DNA of 64,000 bases from contig OX485805.1 of NCBI GenBank assembly GCA_950295325.1, positions 22,371,501 through 22,435,500 on the forward strand, in the 5' to 3' direction. The position numbers and the translations under genes were made by a program. Numbering within the stretch: position 1 is the first letter of the stretch; each line of letters opens with the position of its first letter. A model generated the notes under the pieces. It was not told the DNA's origin. It searched no databases and was given only the letters and a program-made list of their open reading frames with translations. Positions 35,415 to 47,739 of this stretch are shown in pieces. Origin of the DNA: Polytrichum commune (taxonomy: Eukaryota > Streptophyta > Polytrichopsida > Polytrichales > Polytrichaceae).

Positions 35415-36255
35415 CTATCGAGAATGGGAGTATTTAAATTCTGGTTCTAAGCCTTCAATAGGCGTAGGGTTACCTTTGCTATCACGAGAGTTCACTAATG
35501 TGGTGGGGGTCTCTAGACCTATGCTAGCCAATATGTCTTCAAGTTGGTTGTTCCTTCCTCGTCGTGTGATGGCGAGTCGGATCTCTAAGATGATACCTGA
35601 TGTTGGTTGGGAAATGGCTTCATGTTGCTCCTCAGGTCCACGGGTATTCATTTTTGGTGATGGTTCACGTGTCCTCTTGGGATATGGGTGTTGAGGTTGT
35701 GGTTTGACTATGTTTGGGCTCTCAAGGGCCACCTGCCATGGTTGGCCATTTTGCCCTTAGACTCTTTCGTTCCCACTATCACGTTTTACACCTTCCAACT
35801 CACCTTCCTCGTCTCCTCTCTCATTATCTTTGTTGTCCTCTTCATCTTCCTCCTCTACAAAATTTGTCTCTTCCTCAACATCTGGCTCGTTTTCATCGAG
35901 GTTAGAGGCCTCCTCCCTCTTGGACTCTTTTTTGCTTCCTTAGTGGTTTTTGCCTCTTGTACAGTGGTAACAAATGCCTTTGATGCAATGTCGTTTTTCT
36001 TAGCCTTTGCAGCTTTGGTTGATGGCTTGACTACTACGATCTTGGAGTTTGCCGCACATGTGAGGATTATGGCTACAACAATTTTAGCGTGGGTTGACTT
36101 TATATGCTCGGCTATGTTCATTCCACCTATTGTTGCCTTGTGGCTCCCAGCCATAGCCTCCTCCTCTTCGACAATTTCTCTTTCTACCTCTGAGTTTAAC
36201 GAATCTTCATCTAGGAGAAATTCTAAAGACATTTTACTTCTACAATCCGTCTAAA
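35415..36255 (-). pseudogene. LINE ORF1-like coding remnant
   Basis: Two minus frames, 36232-35855 (125 residues) and 35732-35415 (105 residues), are Lys-, Glu- and Ser-rich and hydrophilic. This suits a LINE ORF1 nucleic-acid-binding protein. Another charged frame at 36698-36510 (KEYQKDIFNNLEPKLRMHIN) may be its N-terminal part. No zinc knuckle or RRM is visible. The plus-strand frames of the same stretch are hydrophobic shadows. The assignment rests mostly on position upstream of the endonuclease. Confidence 0.5.
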
Positions 36256-36850
36256 CGACCATGCCATTAAATCCTACATCATGTTAAAATTAGTGTATGT
36301 CGGGGGCTACTATCTTGTACTCGTTCCTTGGGGTGACACCTGCATCACCCACTTCGATGTCTACATCATGATGTATTAGAACAAATTGTGTTGTAGTAAG
36401 ATCTTGAGTTCTTGTCCCGAACTCCTTGCTCTCGACTACCTCAGGTGAGTCTGTATGGCTACATCATGTTGTAGACCCTAAATTTGATATTTATGTTGTT
36501 TTTATTTTTTCAGGCTACAATGGGATGCGCAAATTCGTCTATTGGGTGCAAGCTTTTTGGTTCTTTTCGGTTCCATTTATGGTCATGGGAAGCTTTAGCT
36601 TGCATCCACTCCTCTTGCTGGTTGTTGATATGCATCCTAAGTTTTGGTTCCAAATTGTTGAAGATGTCTTTCTGATATTCTTTCTTTGTTGCACCCATTG
36701 GAAGTTTGTGTCTACTATCTTGTCGATCCCTTTATATTGTTGGTTTGCATGGTATGAGTCTATTGATCATCTCCCACATGTTGGAGGATGTTCTTTACTC
36801 ATATTGCAATCCTTCACTCAATGTTTCCAACTGTGGAAAACTTAATACCA

Positions 36851-38700
36851 GTTTAGTGAGGTATTATAGTCAACAAATATACATTGAGCATAAAATATGC
36901 TTTCTTTTGAGCTAAAGGTTATACTAATGATTCAACCCTTATAAACTTTGGTATTTAAGCGACATCATTTGTTGTATCAATCCTTATAATTTCAAATAAG
37001 CAATAGTATACACTTGATCAAGATGCTCAAAAGAAAGATATGAAATGATACCTATATGGGAAAGATTGAGTTGTTGAAATTTTCCGGATTAAATTAAGAA
37101 ATCCAACTTTGCAAAATGCATGTATTTGAGAGCATAGAAGCATTGTAAATTGCACAACAATTTCATCGCTTGACAAAAAAACAAATCCTTTCCACATTCC
37201 ATAAAAATGCTAGACAATTACCTCCAAGTTCGTGAGTTAAGATTGTTAACCAACTCTCTCTATCTTGTGGAGAAGATTTAAGGCCTATAAACTTTGCAAT
37301 ATATAATTGGTTGTGATGTAAATTAAGCACCCTTTGGGTTTCCAAATCGTGAGTTATATTGCATTTACATTGCATTTACATTTTATTTACAAATAAACTA
37401 TTTTAAAATTCAAAAGTCTTGGTAAGTGAAAATTACCTATTTACTTCTAATAAAGGTCTAATTTGTCCAACACAAGCTTAATTGTTATGACAACCGCAAC
37501 TTAAACCCTTCCAATATAGTTTTTCTCTTATAATTCAATACAATGTGACCTAAAACCTAATACGACCCTTTAAAATTCCTAACTATTCTAAAGAAAAGAT
37601 GAAGATAGAAGATTTTTATGAATTATCTCACGGGAATGCTTATAATTTCATGTGAAATTTTTAGAATGGAGCAATACTAGTTAGATTAAAATAATAATTT
37701 CAATATTACTTAGACATATTACATTTATAGAAAATAAACACGCTAGCAAGCTGAGATAAAATTACAAAGCCAATAATACCAACACAAAAGATGTTTTACA
37801 AAAATATTCATATTCTTAAACATAGCTGTGGATTTCTAAAAGATTAATTTTTTGGAAAATAAGACTTTAATAGTTATATACGCATATAAGACATATTAGG
37901 TTTGGACTTAGGAGTAAGATATGATTAATATATTATGATAATTATTGTAATATATAATAATTATTGTTAAAGAAAATAATATAAATAAAAGAGTTTGGAC
38001 CTCCGGAGGTCTGAGATTGAGAATAGTACCGAATTAAAGGAAATTCGACGTCCTTTAAGGTTGCCTCACGCGGCGGGGGTGAGTCCTTTCATTGACTATT
38101 GTTTTGCGTTGGACACCATCCTCAAAGACTTAACGACCGTCTATTTTATAAATCTAAGCATTATCCATTTTTAATTTAAGTAGTTTCAAAAGATACTTGT
38201 CAAAATATATCTTATATTGTTGAAGCTAATTAGGTAAGTCAAAAAACGTTTTCAACGTCGTTCGTTCTATACATTTTATCGTTTTGGCGTGTAGTCACAT
38301 TGGATCATTAGAATATTTTAAGTTTTAATTATTATGAATTGTTTAATGTTTGATAGTAGCAATTTTACTTTAAAGTGTAATGTAATCATTTTTTTACACT
38401 CTTTGTCTTCAAATTTTTACTTATTAAGCTAATTTCCAAATCTAGTTTTTTTTTCTAACCCACCCAAGTTTTGACTATCTAATTCCTATCAACCACTACT
38501 ATTAGGTTAATAAATAAAAAAATCAATATGCAATATTCACCTTTAGGAGTTAGTTTTAATATATTAAGTTCTAATCTCCTTTACATGTGTTGGCTTGTTT
38601 TGGCCAAGATCTCAATTACCGCATTTTTCAATTTAGTATTAAGCCTTCAATATTTTCATATGACCAAACCTCCATTATCTTGAAGTATCACTTTAAAGTG
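36851..38700. other. No recognised gene; AT-rich
   Basis: Long AT-rich stretch. A 14-base perfect palindrome gacctccggaggtc lies at about 37998-38011, beside a GC-richer patch (38040-38090). Nothing is coding. Confidence 0.45.
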
Positions 38701-38709
38701 GATCCCGCT

Positions 38710-41200
38710 TTCATATCATACCTTTACAGGAAATGTCTTTAATTTATTTCTTGTAATATAAATCTGATAGAGAGGACCTTTGTTTCCTCTAGCTCTCTAA
38801 TATCATATTGGTTCTTTGTCATAAATTTAGATCCAAGCTTACTTATCAACACCACTTGTTGTTTGTGTTCAATGCGTTTTTTGATCGATGAGCATCTTGA
38901 TGACCATGGTATTGATGATACCAATGGAGAAGTCCCATGCTCTACAAGCAATTTTACAATCCCAAACTATGTGAACAATGGACCATGTATAATAAGTGCA
39001 ACACATGGGACATGTTGTCATTAGTGTTTGTAATAAAGTGAGCTTCCCAAGAATTGATTGTAACTACTTTATTCCATAGAGAGCAAATGAATGCATCTTT
39101 TTTCTTGCTGAGAATTTTATCCCACACATTTCGCCAGTTGAACTTGAGATTCGGTGAAAGGATGTTATGCCATAACTGAAAATTGATGTAGGTGGTTGGT
39201 TAGTATTTTGCAGGAGGTTTCTCCCAATAGCAAATGTGTGACTTAAAAAATGGTTCCTCAATTTCCATTTAAGACAAGTGGGATCCATATCCAACATGTT
39301 TCTCCTCCCAATATGAAGATCAATACTAGGTTTGGTTCCCCTTTGCTAATGATACATGCTCTAGTTAGTCTAAACCACTTGGCATGGATGCTAATCTCTC
39401 CCTCCTTACATGCATCCGTATCAATGGTATGAGTAGTGTTGACCGGAATGTGGTAACACTAGAGCATGAAAGGGGGGGGGGGGGGGGCGGCATTCGTCAA
39501 GAATAGGTCTAAAAAGTTTGCAACTTTTAAATATGACCACCGGATAGTTAACTTGCCTTTCTCTTTCAAAGCAACCCACCCAACTACCAATAGGTACTTG
39601 TATGGGAATTTGTTGGAATAATAATTTTAATGGTTGGGGATTGAGTTGGTCATTGTTTCAATCGCTCTTACATCCCTTTGATCTAGTTTGAATCTCTGAG
39701 CATTTTCAATTGCTTAAAAAGGTTGGTTGTTCCTAAAAACCCAAATGTTTTGAATGTAATTGAGGCCACTTCTACCAAGTTGGACAACTTTGTATCTTGA
39801 AAATCCATAATTAATCCTTTGCATTTCAAGGTTACACCAAATGTGAGTGTTGAGACTAGGTGCATGCCCCTAAGAGGTAGAATGGTCACATGTGTGAGCA
39901 TGCTTTTCCATGCTTCCCCAATTTTTTTCTTCTAAATGTTGGACTCATGTGCTAGCAATGGAGAAACATCCATCCTATCCCCTTACTTCATTTGTTTTCC
40001 TATCAGGGCATGGGTTTTCGAGCCTGAATTAGATGAGTAGATGAAGGGTTGATTTGCCTCCCTCAAATGCCTTAATTACCCATTTGACCAAGAAGTTTTT
40101 TTGTAGCCGTCTCTAGATCAATAAGACTAAGGCCTATGTACTTAAGTTTAGTGCATTAATCACTTCATGCTACCCTTGCTCTAATATGTCTAACTGCCCA
40201 CCCCAAAGGTAGCCCCTTAATAATCCTTTGAAGTTCTTATTTGCTTTTCAAGTTCATACCCATACAATACAAAGAATCATATAGTAGATGCTAAAACTTG
40301 GTTGGCAATTAACCACCTACCTACCAATGAGATATGCCGCAACCCCTAGTATGTAGACAATTTTCTTTTTTGTGATAAAAAACTTGCCCACGTCATGTAT
40401 GTCTAGTGATAATCCAAATGTCGCCCCCAATAGTTTGGAAGTGTTACCATCTTGTACCTACTTCCATCTGAAGGTGTCTAACCATGTTGGTTTAGCTTTT
40501 ATAGGTTTTTTTTAATTATTTTATTTTCCAATAAGCAGTGGATTTACTCCAGTTGATGTCAAGTCCTAAGACTGAGCTAAAGGTGTTAAGGAGTCTAACC
40601 AAGTTCCCCACCCCTATCTCTTCTCCTTCAATGATGAATGAGATGTCCTCGAGGTATTGGACTATAATATGTTTAATTCAATTATGCTAGGCATGATGAG
40701 CCCTTTCAATTGATGGTTGGTCATTGCTCTCTTAACCATGTGATTGAGGACTTCCCTGGTAATCAAAAAATTATATGGTGCTACCTGAGAAAGCTAGGGC
40801 AAACCAATTCTTGTACACTAGTTCCTTGGAGGCAAGGGTTTAGGCATCCAACAAGGAACGAGTGTATGGGTTGATTCGCCCGAACTTAATGGACAACCTA
40901 TTGAATCTCAAATGTTTTTGGCGGTTGGCCATTGATGTTTACCACTGCACTAACTTCTTGAAAGAGGACTTTGGTCATATCAATAATTGCAGGGTGAATG
41001 CGGTTACATGTTGACATCTTACGGGATTCCCTTTATTAAATTGGGGTATATTCTATAAATTCCTCTGAAATGATCGGTGATTTTCCTAAGTATTGAAATT
41101 CAACCAATTCATCTGTAACTAGCAGCTGGTTCATTTGGAAGGAAGGTTGATAGCAAGAGTGGGAGGGAGCGTCAACTTCCACTTAAATGCTTGGGTTTGT
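38710..41200 (-). mobile_element. LINE copy B, RT thumb to zf-RVT
   Basis: Minus-strand order: linker repeat (41150-40985), then near 40760 REVLNHMVKRAMTNHQLKGL (the stretch after the G-C-P-L-S-P motif of LINE RT). Then IIEGEEIGVGNLVRLLNTFS ending GLDINWSKSTAY (about 40640-40530), then KPTWLDTFRWKW and NTSKLLGATFGLSL fragments (about 40490-40410). Post-RT sequence (39470-39050) carries WDKILSKKKDAFICSLYGIK. The zf-RVT part TCCTYYT...VHIVWDCKIACRAW lies at 39010-38930. Same family as copy A, differently decayed and lacking endonuclease and ORF1. A G-run (39472-39487) interrupts it. Confidence 0.75.
40985..41150 (-). repeat. LINE linker repeat, copy 2 (inside LINE copy B)
   Basis: Shares ccgatcatttcagaggaatt on the minus strand, and the surrounding order, with 30238-30440 and 43074-43285. 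It lies directly upstream of RT in copy B, so it probably belongs to the endonuclease-RT linker. Confidence 0.5.
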
Positions 41201-41939
41201 TTCCATAAAGACAAAGCACTGCATTTGAGTTATTTTGTTTATTTGAAGGAGCGCAAATTCTACAATAAAATCATACAGGCGTAGGAAAATGTGTATTGAA
41301 ATTTCAACATGATTGAACCTTCTTTGGATTAGTTATGAATGTTTGCGGGTAGAATATGTATTTGAATATATATATATGTGTATCGTAAGCATAAATTTTC
41401 ATCCAAAGTTTATTTGTGATAGATATAGTATGAATTCATAAGTAGATAAGAAAACTCAAAAGGAAAAAAGTTATAAGAGGCATACGATTGAAGGATCCCT
41501 AGAATTCGGTAAGCATTTTGAGCACTCAACCTTGTAGAATCCACAATCTAGGCCTTTTGCTCAATCCCAACGGTCAAATAATGCATCTTAACCTAACTTA
41601 ACATCTTGTGAAAGGAGTACCTCCAACAAATATTTGGAAAGTGATGATTTGACCCTTTGACCATAGATCAACCACTTTGCAGTCATCCATGCTATTACGA
41701 TTTGAGGTGAGAGAAGTCACACATACAAAGCACCTCACCAGTGCATCAAATATCAAGAAATCCAATTTCAAAGATTGCACGATTTTATGCACTCCAAAAT
41801 TCAGTGAATTTCATGATTTGGCTTCGATGCTATTATGCATGTGATACTACTATACACCATAAATGATGGACTGATGGGTGTCCAAGGTCAAGTGCCTCAT
41901 TTGGTATGAGCTCATCATATATGCTCATCATATCTAGCT

Positions 41940-42250
41940 TGGGCTAGCATCATAAAGTTTTTTAAGATTAGCGCATTCTTAGCCAAAGCCCTCCTAAAAA
42001 GTCTTGACCAACCATGGTTATTACAAGGGTTTTGCATTGACATGAAAACTTAAAGATCACATGGAAGTGGAATCTCCCACCAACACAAGGTTACATGGTG
42101 TTTTGGGGGTTCGGGAGTTATCCTTGGTTGGTAGATGATCAGGGGGTAGTCCTTGTTCTTTGGTACTCTTTACGGGGCAGTGTGGTGCACTTGAGGGCCC
42201 CCACCTCCCCTTGATTGGTGGGCGCATTTATTGGTTTTCAATTTACTTGG
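41940..42250 (+). mobile_element. LINE 3' terminal fragment
   Basis: The plus-strand translation has KISAFLAKALLKSLDQ, matching KISAYSAKALLEGFNQ of LINE copy A. The 3' UTR order actctttac, gggcagtgtgg, cacctcccct is shared with copy A's minus strand near 30520-30590. It is a 5'-truncated insertion on the opposite strand to copies A and B. Confidence 0.65.
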
Positions 42251-42639
42251 CATTCGCTTATTCGTCTTATGTCCACACAAAAAGCTGATCATATGGTTTT
42301 TTGGAAGGGAAATTTTAAGATGTAATTGGAACAATTGTATTGGGAAGGGTTGTATTGAATCTACTTAAGTTTGTTCCAATATTATCTTTGATTGTTGCCA
42401 ATGCGTTGCCATCGTGGAGAAGATGACGTGGGTGTAAGGAAATTAGAATTGAAACATTTTACTCAAGTCTCATGGATCTCTTACAATTACTTCTACACAC
42501 ATGCATGAATTAAAACTTCTTCATCACCGGAGAGTCATCCCTAGGGTTACCAATTCACCACCCACCCAAACCAACATATTTATGCACATTTTGTCAAATG
42601 AAAACATCTTCTTCCAATCTCCTAAGATATGCGTGTCTA

Positions 42640-43010
42640 ATTTGATTAATTTTTTGTATGACACCCATATTTAAGTGGTACGTGGACATAAGGTATGGCT
42701 CCCAAAAAAAATAAAAATAATGATGTGTTAAAAACATATATCAATTACTTGCTCAAACTCTAGAAACCATCCTAGGTTCAACAATCACCACAATTCGGGG
42801 AAACCTATATGATCATCTGATGAACATGAGAATATTGATCACTTCAATAATGAATAAGGTATTCATATGAATTCCAAAAATGAAGAGGAAAGTGGCTACA
42901 CCTCGATTCGGATTTGCTAACCATCTCGTACTAATTGTGTGTTTCGTATCCTAGGAGAAAGTTGGTTACTTTGACAAGGTAACCATTTAAGACCCGTCTA
43001 CCTTATGAGG
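42640..43010 (+). repeat. Dispersed repeat family A
   Basis: Landmarks in order: tatttaagtggtacgtgg, aattcgggg, attcatatgaattccaaaaa, gaggaaagtggctaca, ccatctcgtacta, gtatcctaggagaaag and ggtaaccattt. Collinear with 14280-14975, but without the nested MITE. Confidence 0.65.
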
Positions 43011-43073
43011 TTTATAACCTTTTGGTCTTCCCCCTAAGTAGGATAAAACATTTGGGCCACCGCTTTGGTTAAG

Positions 43074-43285
43074 TGTCTAGGGAGATTTTTGGGCATAATC
43101 AGTCAAGATCCTAGTGTTTCCAAGTCCAACCAGTTGCATGTTGATATTTTTCGGTTTTTCTTTATTAATGTGAGGTACAATTCACAAATTCGTCTAAAAC
43201 GATGGGTAATTTTCCTAAAGACTTGAAATTGAACCGGTTATTTCTCAAACTCAACTGATTTATCTGTAACTACACTAAATATGAT
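43074..43285 (-). repeat. LINE linker repeat, copy 3
   Basis: Plus-strand landmarks ggcataatcagtcaagatcc, gtgtttccaagtccaacc and ttcctaaagacttgaaattg correspond to the segment at 30250-30400. No RT domain lies next to it, so it is an isolated fragment. Confidence 0.5.
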
Positions 43286-43424
43286 ATTTAGCATCACATG
43301 GTATTTAATGTTAGTATGGTAACTTTTTAAATGAAACTTCTTATGAATAAGTGAATAAATACTGTCATGGATGATGGTTGAGTTCATCCACTGGCCAAAA
43401 CCCTACCTTCTCTTGTCAGCAACT

Positions 43425-44228
43425 TGTAATGAAATTGTCATGGATGATTGAAATTTGGATGAAAAAATACTTGGTAAGTGACAGAAATTGCACAAATGTA
43501 AATCTATAATCTCAAATTTTTTTCACAAAGAATGACAAAGAATGTTGGATTAGTGTTGGTAACACTATATCGTAATTTACAATTAGCATTGAGCAAGACA
43601 ATTAGGATTGGTGACACTAAGAGTCGTATTTAGTGTACCCGTTCCCCATTCATTGCTTTGGTTAAAGTTATTGCCACATGTCAATCTTTCATTGGACCTT
43701 CACCTTTCTCGCGCCGTAGCCACCAAAGGTAGTGAAAGTGAATCATTGTTTACCTTTCCCTCTTTCTTCTTTTGTGGAAAGCCAAGTGGGGGTAATATGT
43801 CCAAGGGAAGAGAAGCCAAACTTACTTTACCCATATGTGGAGTCAAAAGCGGGCCATGGGATGAGTCCGAATGAGTGACAAAGGGGAACGATAAAAATCA
43901 CGTCAATCACGGTAGAGAATTTAGAAACACTGGGAAAAGTGGCACATGACACTCAAAATAATGACACCTATGGAGTTCGCTCTCTAGTAGGGTTCACTAC
44001 ACTAAATATTGTGTTTAGAGTCACCAATTCTCTTTGTCTTGCTCAATACTAATTGCAAACCGCCCGTGTAATGTCATCAACACTAAGTGTAGAGCTACCA
44101 TTGTTTGTCGTTCCTTGACAAAATATGTGGGAATGATAGATTTACAATGTCGTGAAGACTATCCCTAATTAAGTGATTTTCATCTACATTTCAATCATCC
44201 ATGACTACATTTCATTACAAAAATGTAA
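43425..44228. mobile_element. Foldback element with ~220 bp arms
   Basis: The left arm (about 43425-43640) is the diverged complement of the right arm (about 43985-44225). Paired landmarks include tgaaattgtcatggatgattgaaat with its mirror, aaatctata/tagatttac, gttggtaacac-type, attgagcaagac with its mirror, and ggtgacacta with its mirror. The spacer (43641-43985) has an 88-residue frame that is unrecognised. Inner-end motifs of the tatttagtgta type recur at 25945 and 5018-5130, so a family of these ends exists in the window. Class unknown. Confidence 0.7.
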
Positions 44229-44587
44229 GGATGCAAAATATACCAAAACCTTGTTTCAAAAATTGGCATCTGGATGAACTAAAAGTAAGTTTAGATGATA
44301 ATATTTGTGAACTTGATCATAAGAAGTGCCACTACAGAAGTCACAATAGTTGATGTTTGTGAATATTTTAGAAACATTTTTTTTAAACATCCGATGTAAT
44401 GTGTTTTCAAAATCATCACTTTGTGAGGTACCTATATTTAAAACATGATTGCTTAAACCCTTAGATAGAAGTTGAAGACCCTATATTTGATCATTGATGG
44501 TTTTCTCATTTATAATCACAATGACCTATTCTAGAAAAGACAACAACAAATAAAAATGGTTGTTACTCCTTATTTTCAACTCCCAAT

Positions 44588-46100
44588 TGTTGAAGGTGAA
44601 GCATTAAATTGCTCGTAGTCATAGAAATATAATACTGGAAAGAATGAGGTTGTCATAAGCCTGCAAGGAAGGTCCGTAGTGGGAGAAAATTTATCCCACG
44701 AAGTTGAAAATGAGCAATAAAGGGCAAGGCAAGGGGTCAAGTAGACCATCTCACTTCAAACATTATTCATATGCCTTTGTGCATATATTCTTCCTTGTAC
44801 AATCTCATCTCCAGTCCTACAGAGTTCCAATAGGTTATGGGCCCTTGTATGCAAGTGAAGTGCCTAAAGATTCGATTGCTTTGAGGTTGCAGAGTGGATC
44901 TTGAGGGGTTGGCGCTTTGGAACTTCGGAGCGTTCGAGGTGTCCAAGGGCGCGTTTGGTTGCTAAAATGCTTCGTTGTGTTTTGCTTTTGCTTTTGCTTT
45001 GTTTGTTTCATGCAAAGAGTGTTGACTTGAATGGTTTGAGAACATTCCCATTCATTTCAAAGCATTGCAGGGCTTTAAGATCGGAAAGCCTATGACTTGA
45101 ATGTTTTAAGTGTTTAGAGCATATTTAAGAGATTTGGAGGTGTTTAGACTTCAAAAATATCTGACATGAGTGTTTTAAGTGTTTGAAAACGTTCTTAAGA
45201 GGTTTGGAGGTGTTTAGAGTTCAAAAGCATCTTAGTTGAGTGGTTTGAGTGGTTAAAGTCTATTGTGATGCTTGAGCGTTGAAAGACTTGTTTGAAACCA
45301 TTTAAGGTGGTTTGAGTTGAAAGAAATGTTGTTTGAGTGCCCTGAGTGTGCAAAAGATTATGTGAATGCATTCAATGTAATTGAGATCAAAAGCATCTGA
45401 CTTGAGTGATTAGAGAGCACAAATGACACATTTGAGAGAAAATTCATTCATGTGTGCCTAAAATCCTCCAAACCTTTCGAATAAACTTCTTAACACTCAA
45501 GCTTCTCAAATCATATGCTTTTGGAGTCTAAACACCTTCAAAGCTCTCTTATAAGCCCTTGAATGCTCAAAACACTCAAGTCAAATGCTTTTGAAGTTCA
45601 AACACCTCCAAACTTCTCAAATAAGTCTCTCAACACTCAAAAAATACAAGTCACATGCTCTTGCATCAATCATACATTCAAGCAAAAGCAAAAGACAAAT
45701 AAACAATTACAACAACCAAATGCACCCTCGGACACCTCCAATGCTCCAAAGCGCCAACCCTCCAAGGTCCACTCTGCAACCTCAAAGCAATCAAATCTCT
45801 AGGCACTTCATTTGCATGGTGGGCCCATAACCTATTGGAAGTCAATAGGGCTAGAGATGAGATTGCAAAAGCATATACACATACACAAATGCATATGAAC
45901 AATGTTTGGAGTGAGATGGTCTCATGCTCTCCTTGCTTTGCCTTTTATTGTTTTTCTTCATTTCTTTGGTTCATACAAACAATATGGGATAACTCTTATC
46001 CCTCTTCGGACTAGCGTTATGGCCTTATTCTTATTGTTTCACACGCCTCTTTCATTTCATTTTTATTGACTATAAGCAATCTAATGCTTTACCTTCTACA
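44588..46100. mobile_element. Palindrome of two head-to-head LTR-plus-leader segments
   Basis: The left LTR (44588-44829, plus) starts tgttgaaggtgaagcatt. The right LTR (46100-45836, minus) starts tgtagaaggtaaagcatt. Both are followed inward by the same leader: ataggttatgggccc, gaagtgcct, gcagagtgga, ttggcgctttgga, then 70-base repeats with ggaggtgttt. The arms are about 700 bases each and meet near 45340. The LTRs belong to the Copia family at 49037-52289. No gag or pol lies between. It could have arisen from an inverted double insertion or a rearranged 5' half. Confidence 0.8.
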
Positions 46101-46660
46101 GTTCTTTACTTGTCCATTGGCTCAACGAGCTTGGTGTTATGTTGCCAACATCATTTGGCAACTCTTTGCCAAAAGAGGTGACATTGGTCCTTGGAAGTTT
46201 TTTCCTATGATGTAGTGCCTCTTTGATCGGCCTCTTAGCCAATCCCCGAAACCTATCGATTGTATTTCATTTTTCTTGAGGAGTGGTCTCCCATGGACTA
46301 GCTAGCGTTAACGGAATGACTTGTTTTTAATGCTATCCAATGGCCAATGGAGAAAAACCACCAAGTTGTGTTACACTCTTTATTGGACTATGGTAGGCTT
46401 GATTGGCAACATACCCTTCAGAACTTGGAAAAAACTCTAGATGTTGCTTATGAAAATGTTCTTAGAAAGATTGACAAGGTTCGGTGTGTCCAAGGCCAAT
46501 TTAGTGGTTACTTGGACAGTTAGGCCCTAGAAGGGCATTATTTCTCGAGTTCCCTTGGTTTGTGGTTTTCCCGAGATATTATTCCTTCTCCTTGCAATTT
46601 GAAATTCAATGTTTTTCAATTCACGCCATTTTATTTTTAAGTGCATCATCTTCAAAACTT
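46101..46660 (+). mobile_element. LINE zf-RVT C-terminal fragment
   Basis: Plus-strand translation in shifting frames gives QRAWCYVANIIWQLFAKRG, DRPLSQSPK, RNDLFFNAIQWPMEK, then DYGRLDWQHTLQNLEKTLDV. These match QHGWRYAANIIWPFFAKKR and WQRNDLAFNNLQWPI of the copy at 59169-59777. It starts exactly at the edge of the LTR palindrome, so its 5' part was cut or displaced there. Stops and frameshifts occur throughout. Confidence 0.7.
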
Positions 46661-47702
46661 TACTTTTAATATTTTATGGCTTATCTATCCTTACACAATT
46701 AATCAATCACTATAAATGTCAAATTTCCTTCCACGTACTCAATTGATAAAATTTTCAAATTGTGTCAAAGCCTTTTTTATCATTTTGACTTCTTTTAATT
46801 TACATAAAATCACTTGTAACTAAGTTCCATTGATTAAGACCTCTCTTCACCTCATGTTTAAATATATATATATATTTATATATTTCTAACCAACTCTTTT
46901 TCTTTTTCATTTTAAAGTCGTTCATAACTACCACTTCTAAGCATGTGAATATTCCCTTTTCAGTTCAGTTCAGTTCACACCATATCTCGAATGCATTGAA
47001 TTTGCTATGTACCTACACTTGAACACATTACACTTCACAGAGAAGGTTGAGACTAAGCTCATTCACTCACGAAATTGAAGTTATAAAGGACCCTTGTTAT
47101 CATAAGCATATAATTTCGTAAATAAGATGGAGTGACACTAATATTACCTTTACATGTACTGAGAGATGGCCCCTACTCAGGAAGGGCAGTGGCAAAAAAC
47201 GTACGACTTACATGCGATAAAATATAGGGTTTATTATATTAATTATGGGTAAATTTTGTACAATAATTACATATAGTATATGGTGTTGGAGGTCTGTGAA
47301 ACATTATTATATGTAATATAGCATATAATTTCACATCTTAAAATTATCGAAGTGGTACATATAAAATACCATGGAAATGAGGGGTTACATATGAAACATC
47401 GTATAGCTTGCACTTCAATTTTAAAGAATGGATGGATAATTTTGTGTGAAGAATCAAAGGATGTTGAAATTACTCATAAAATGAATGCCTCCAATGGATT
47501 GTAGATTAGGGTTTCATGGATGTCGCCTAGCTTTCCAAGGGGGTTGGGTCCTTGCTGCCCCACTATCCTAATCTTCAATGATGAAACCTCCCATCCTCTA
47601 CAAGGTCTACAAAACCCCTTGGGACGCTTTGGCACGCCTTTGGCAACATCTAGATCAACATTTTGGTCTTGCTTAAACACTATTCCAAAATGCAATAAGT
47701 GT

Positions 47703-47739
<37 letters not shown>

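Larger units (their letters stand above)
30480..36850 (-). mobile_element. Near full-length degenerate LINE, copy A
   Basis: Read on the minus strand, the parts occur in canonical LINE order: a charged ORF1-like region (about 36850-35415), an APE-type endonuclease (35290-34430), RT palm and thumb pieces (33470-32900), a post-RT region (32900-31350), and a zf-RVT-like end (31300-30690). A 3' UTR follows with an actctttac, ggcggtgtg, ctacctcccctc order shared with 42165-42215. About 1 kb between endonuclease and RT (33480-34430) is not recognisable and may be a deletion plus insertion. Every section has stops or frame changes, so it is inactive. The 5' boundary is approximate. Confidence 0.8.

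Noticed and set aside
35688-36845. Long plus-strand frames (188 and 139 residues) resembling membrane proteins
   Set aside because: They are antisense to the LINE ORF1-like region, whose minus-strand frames are charged and in the correct place upstream of the endonuclease.
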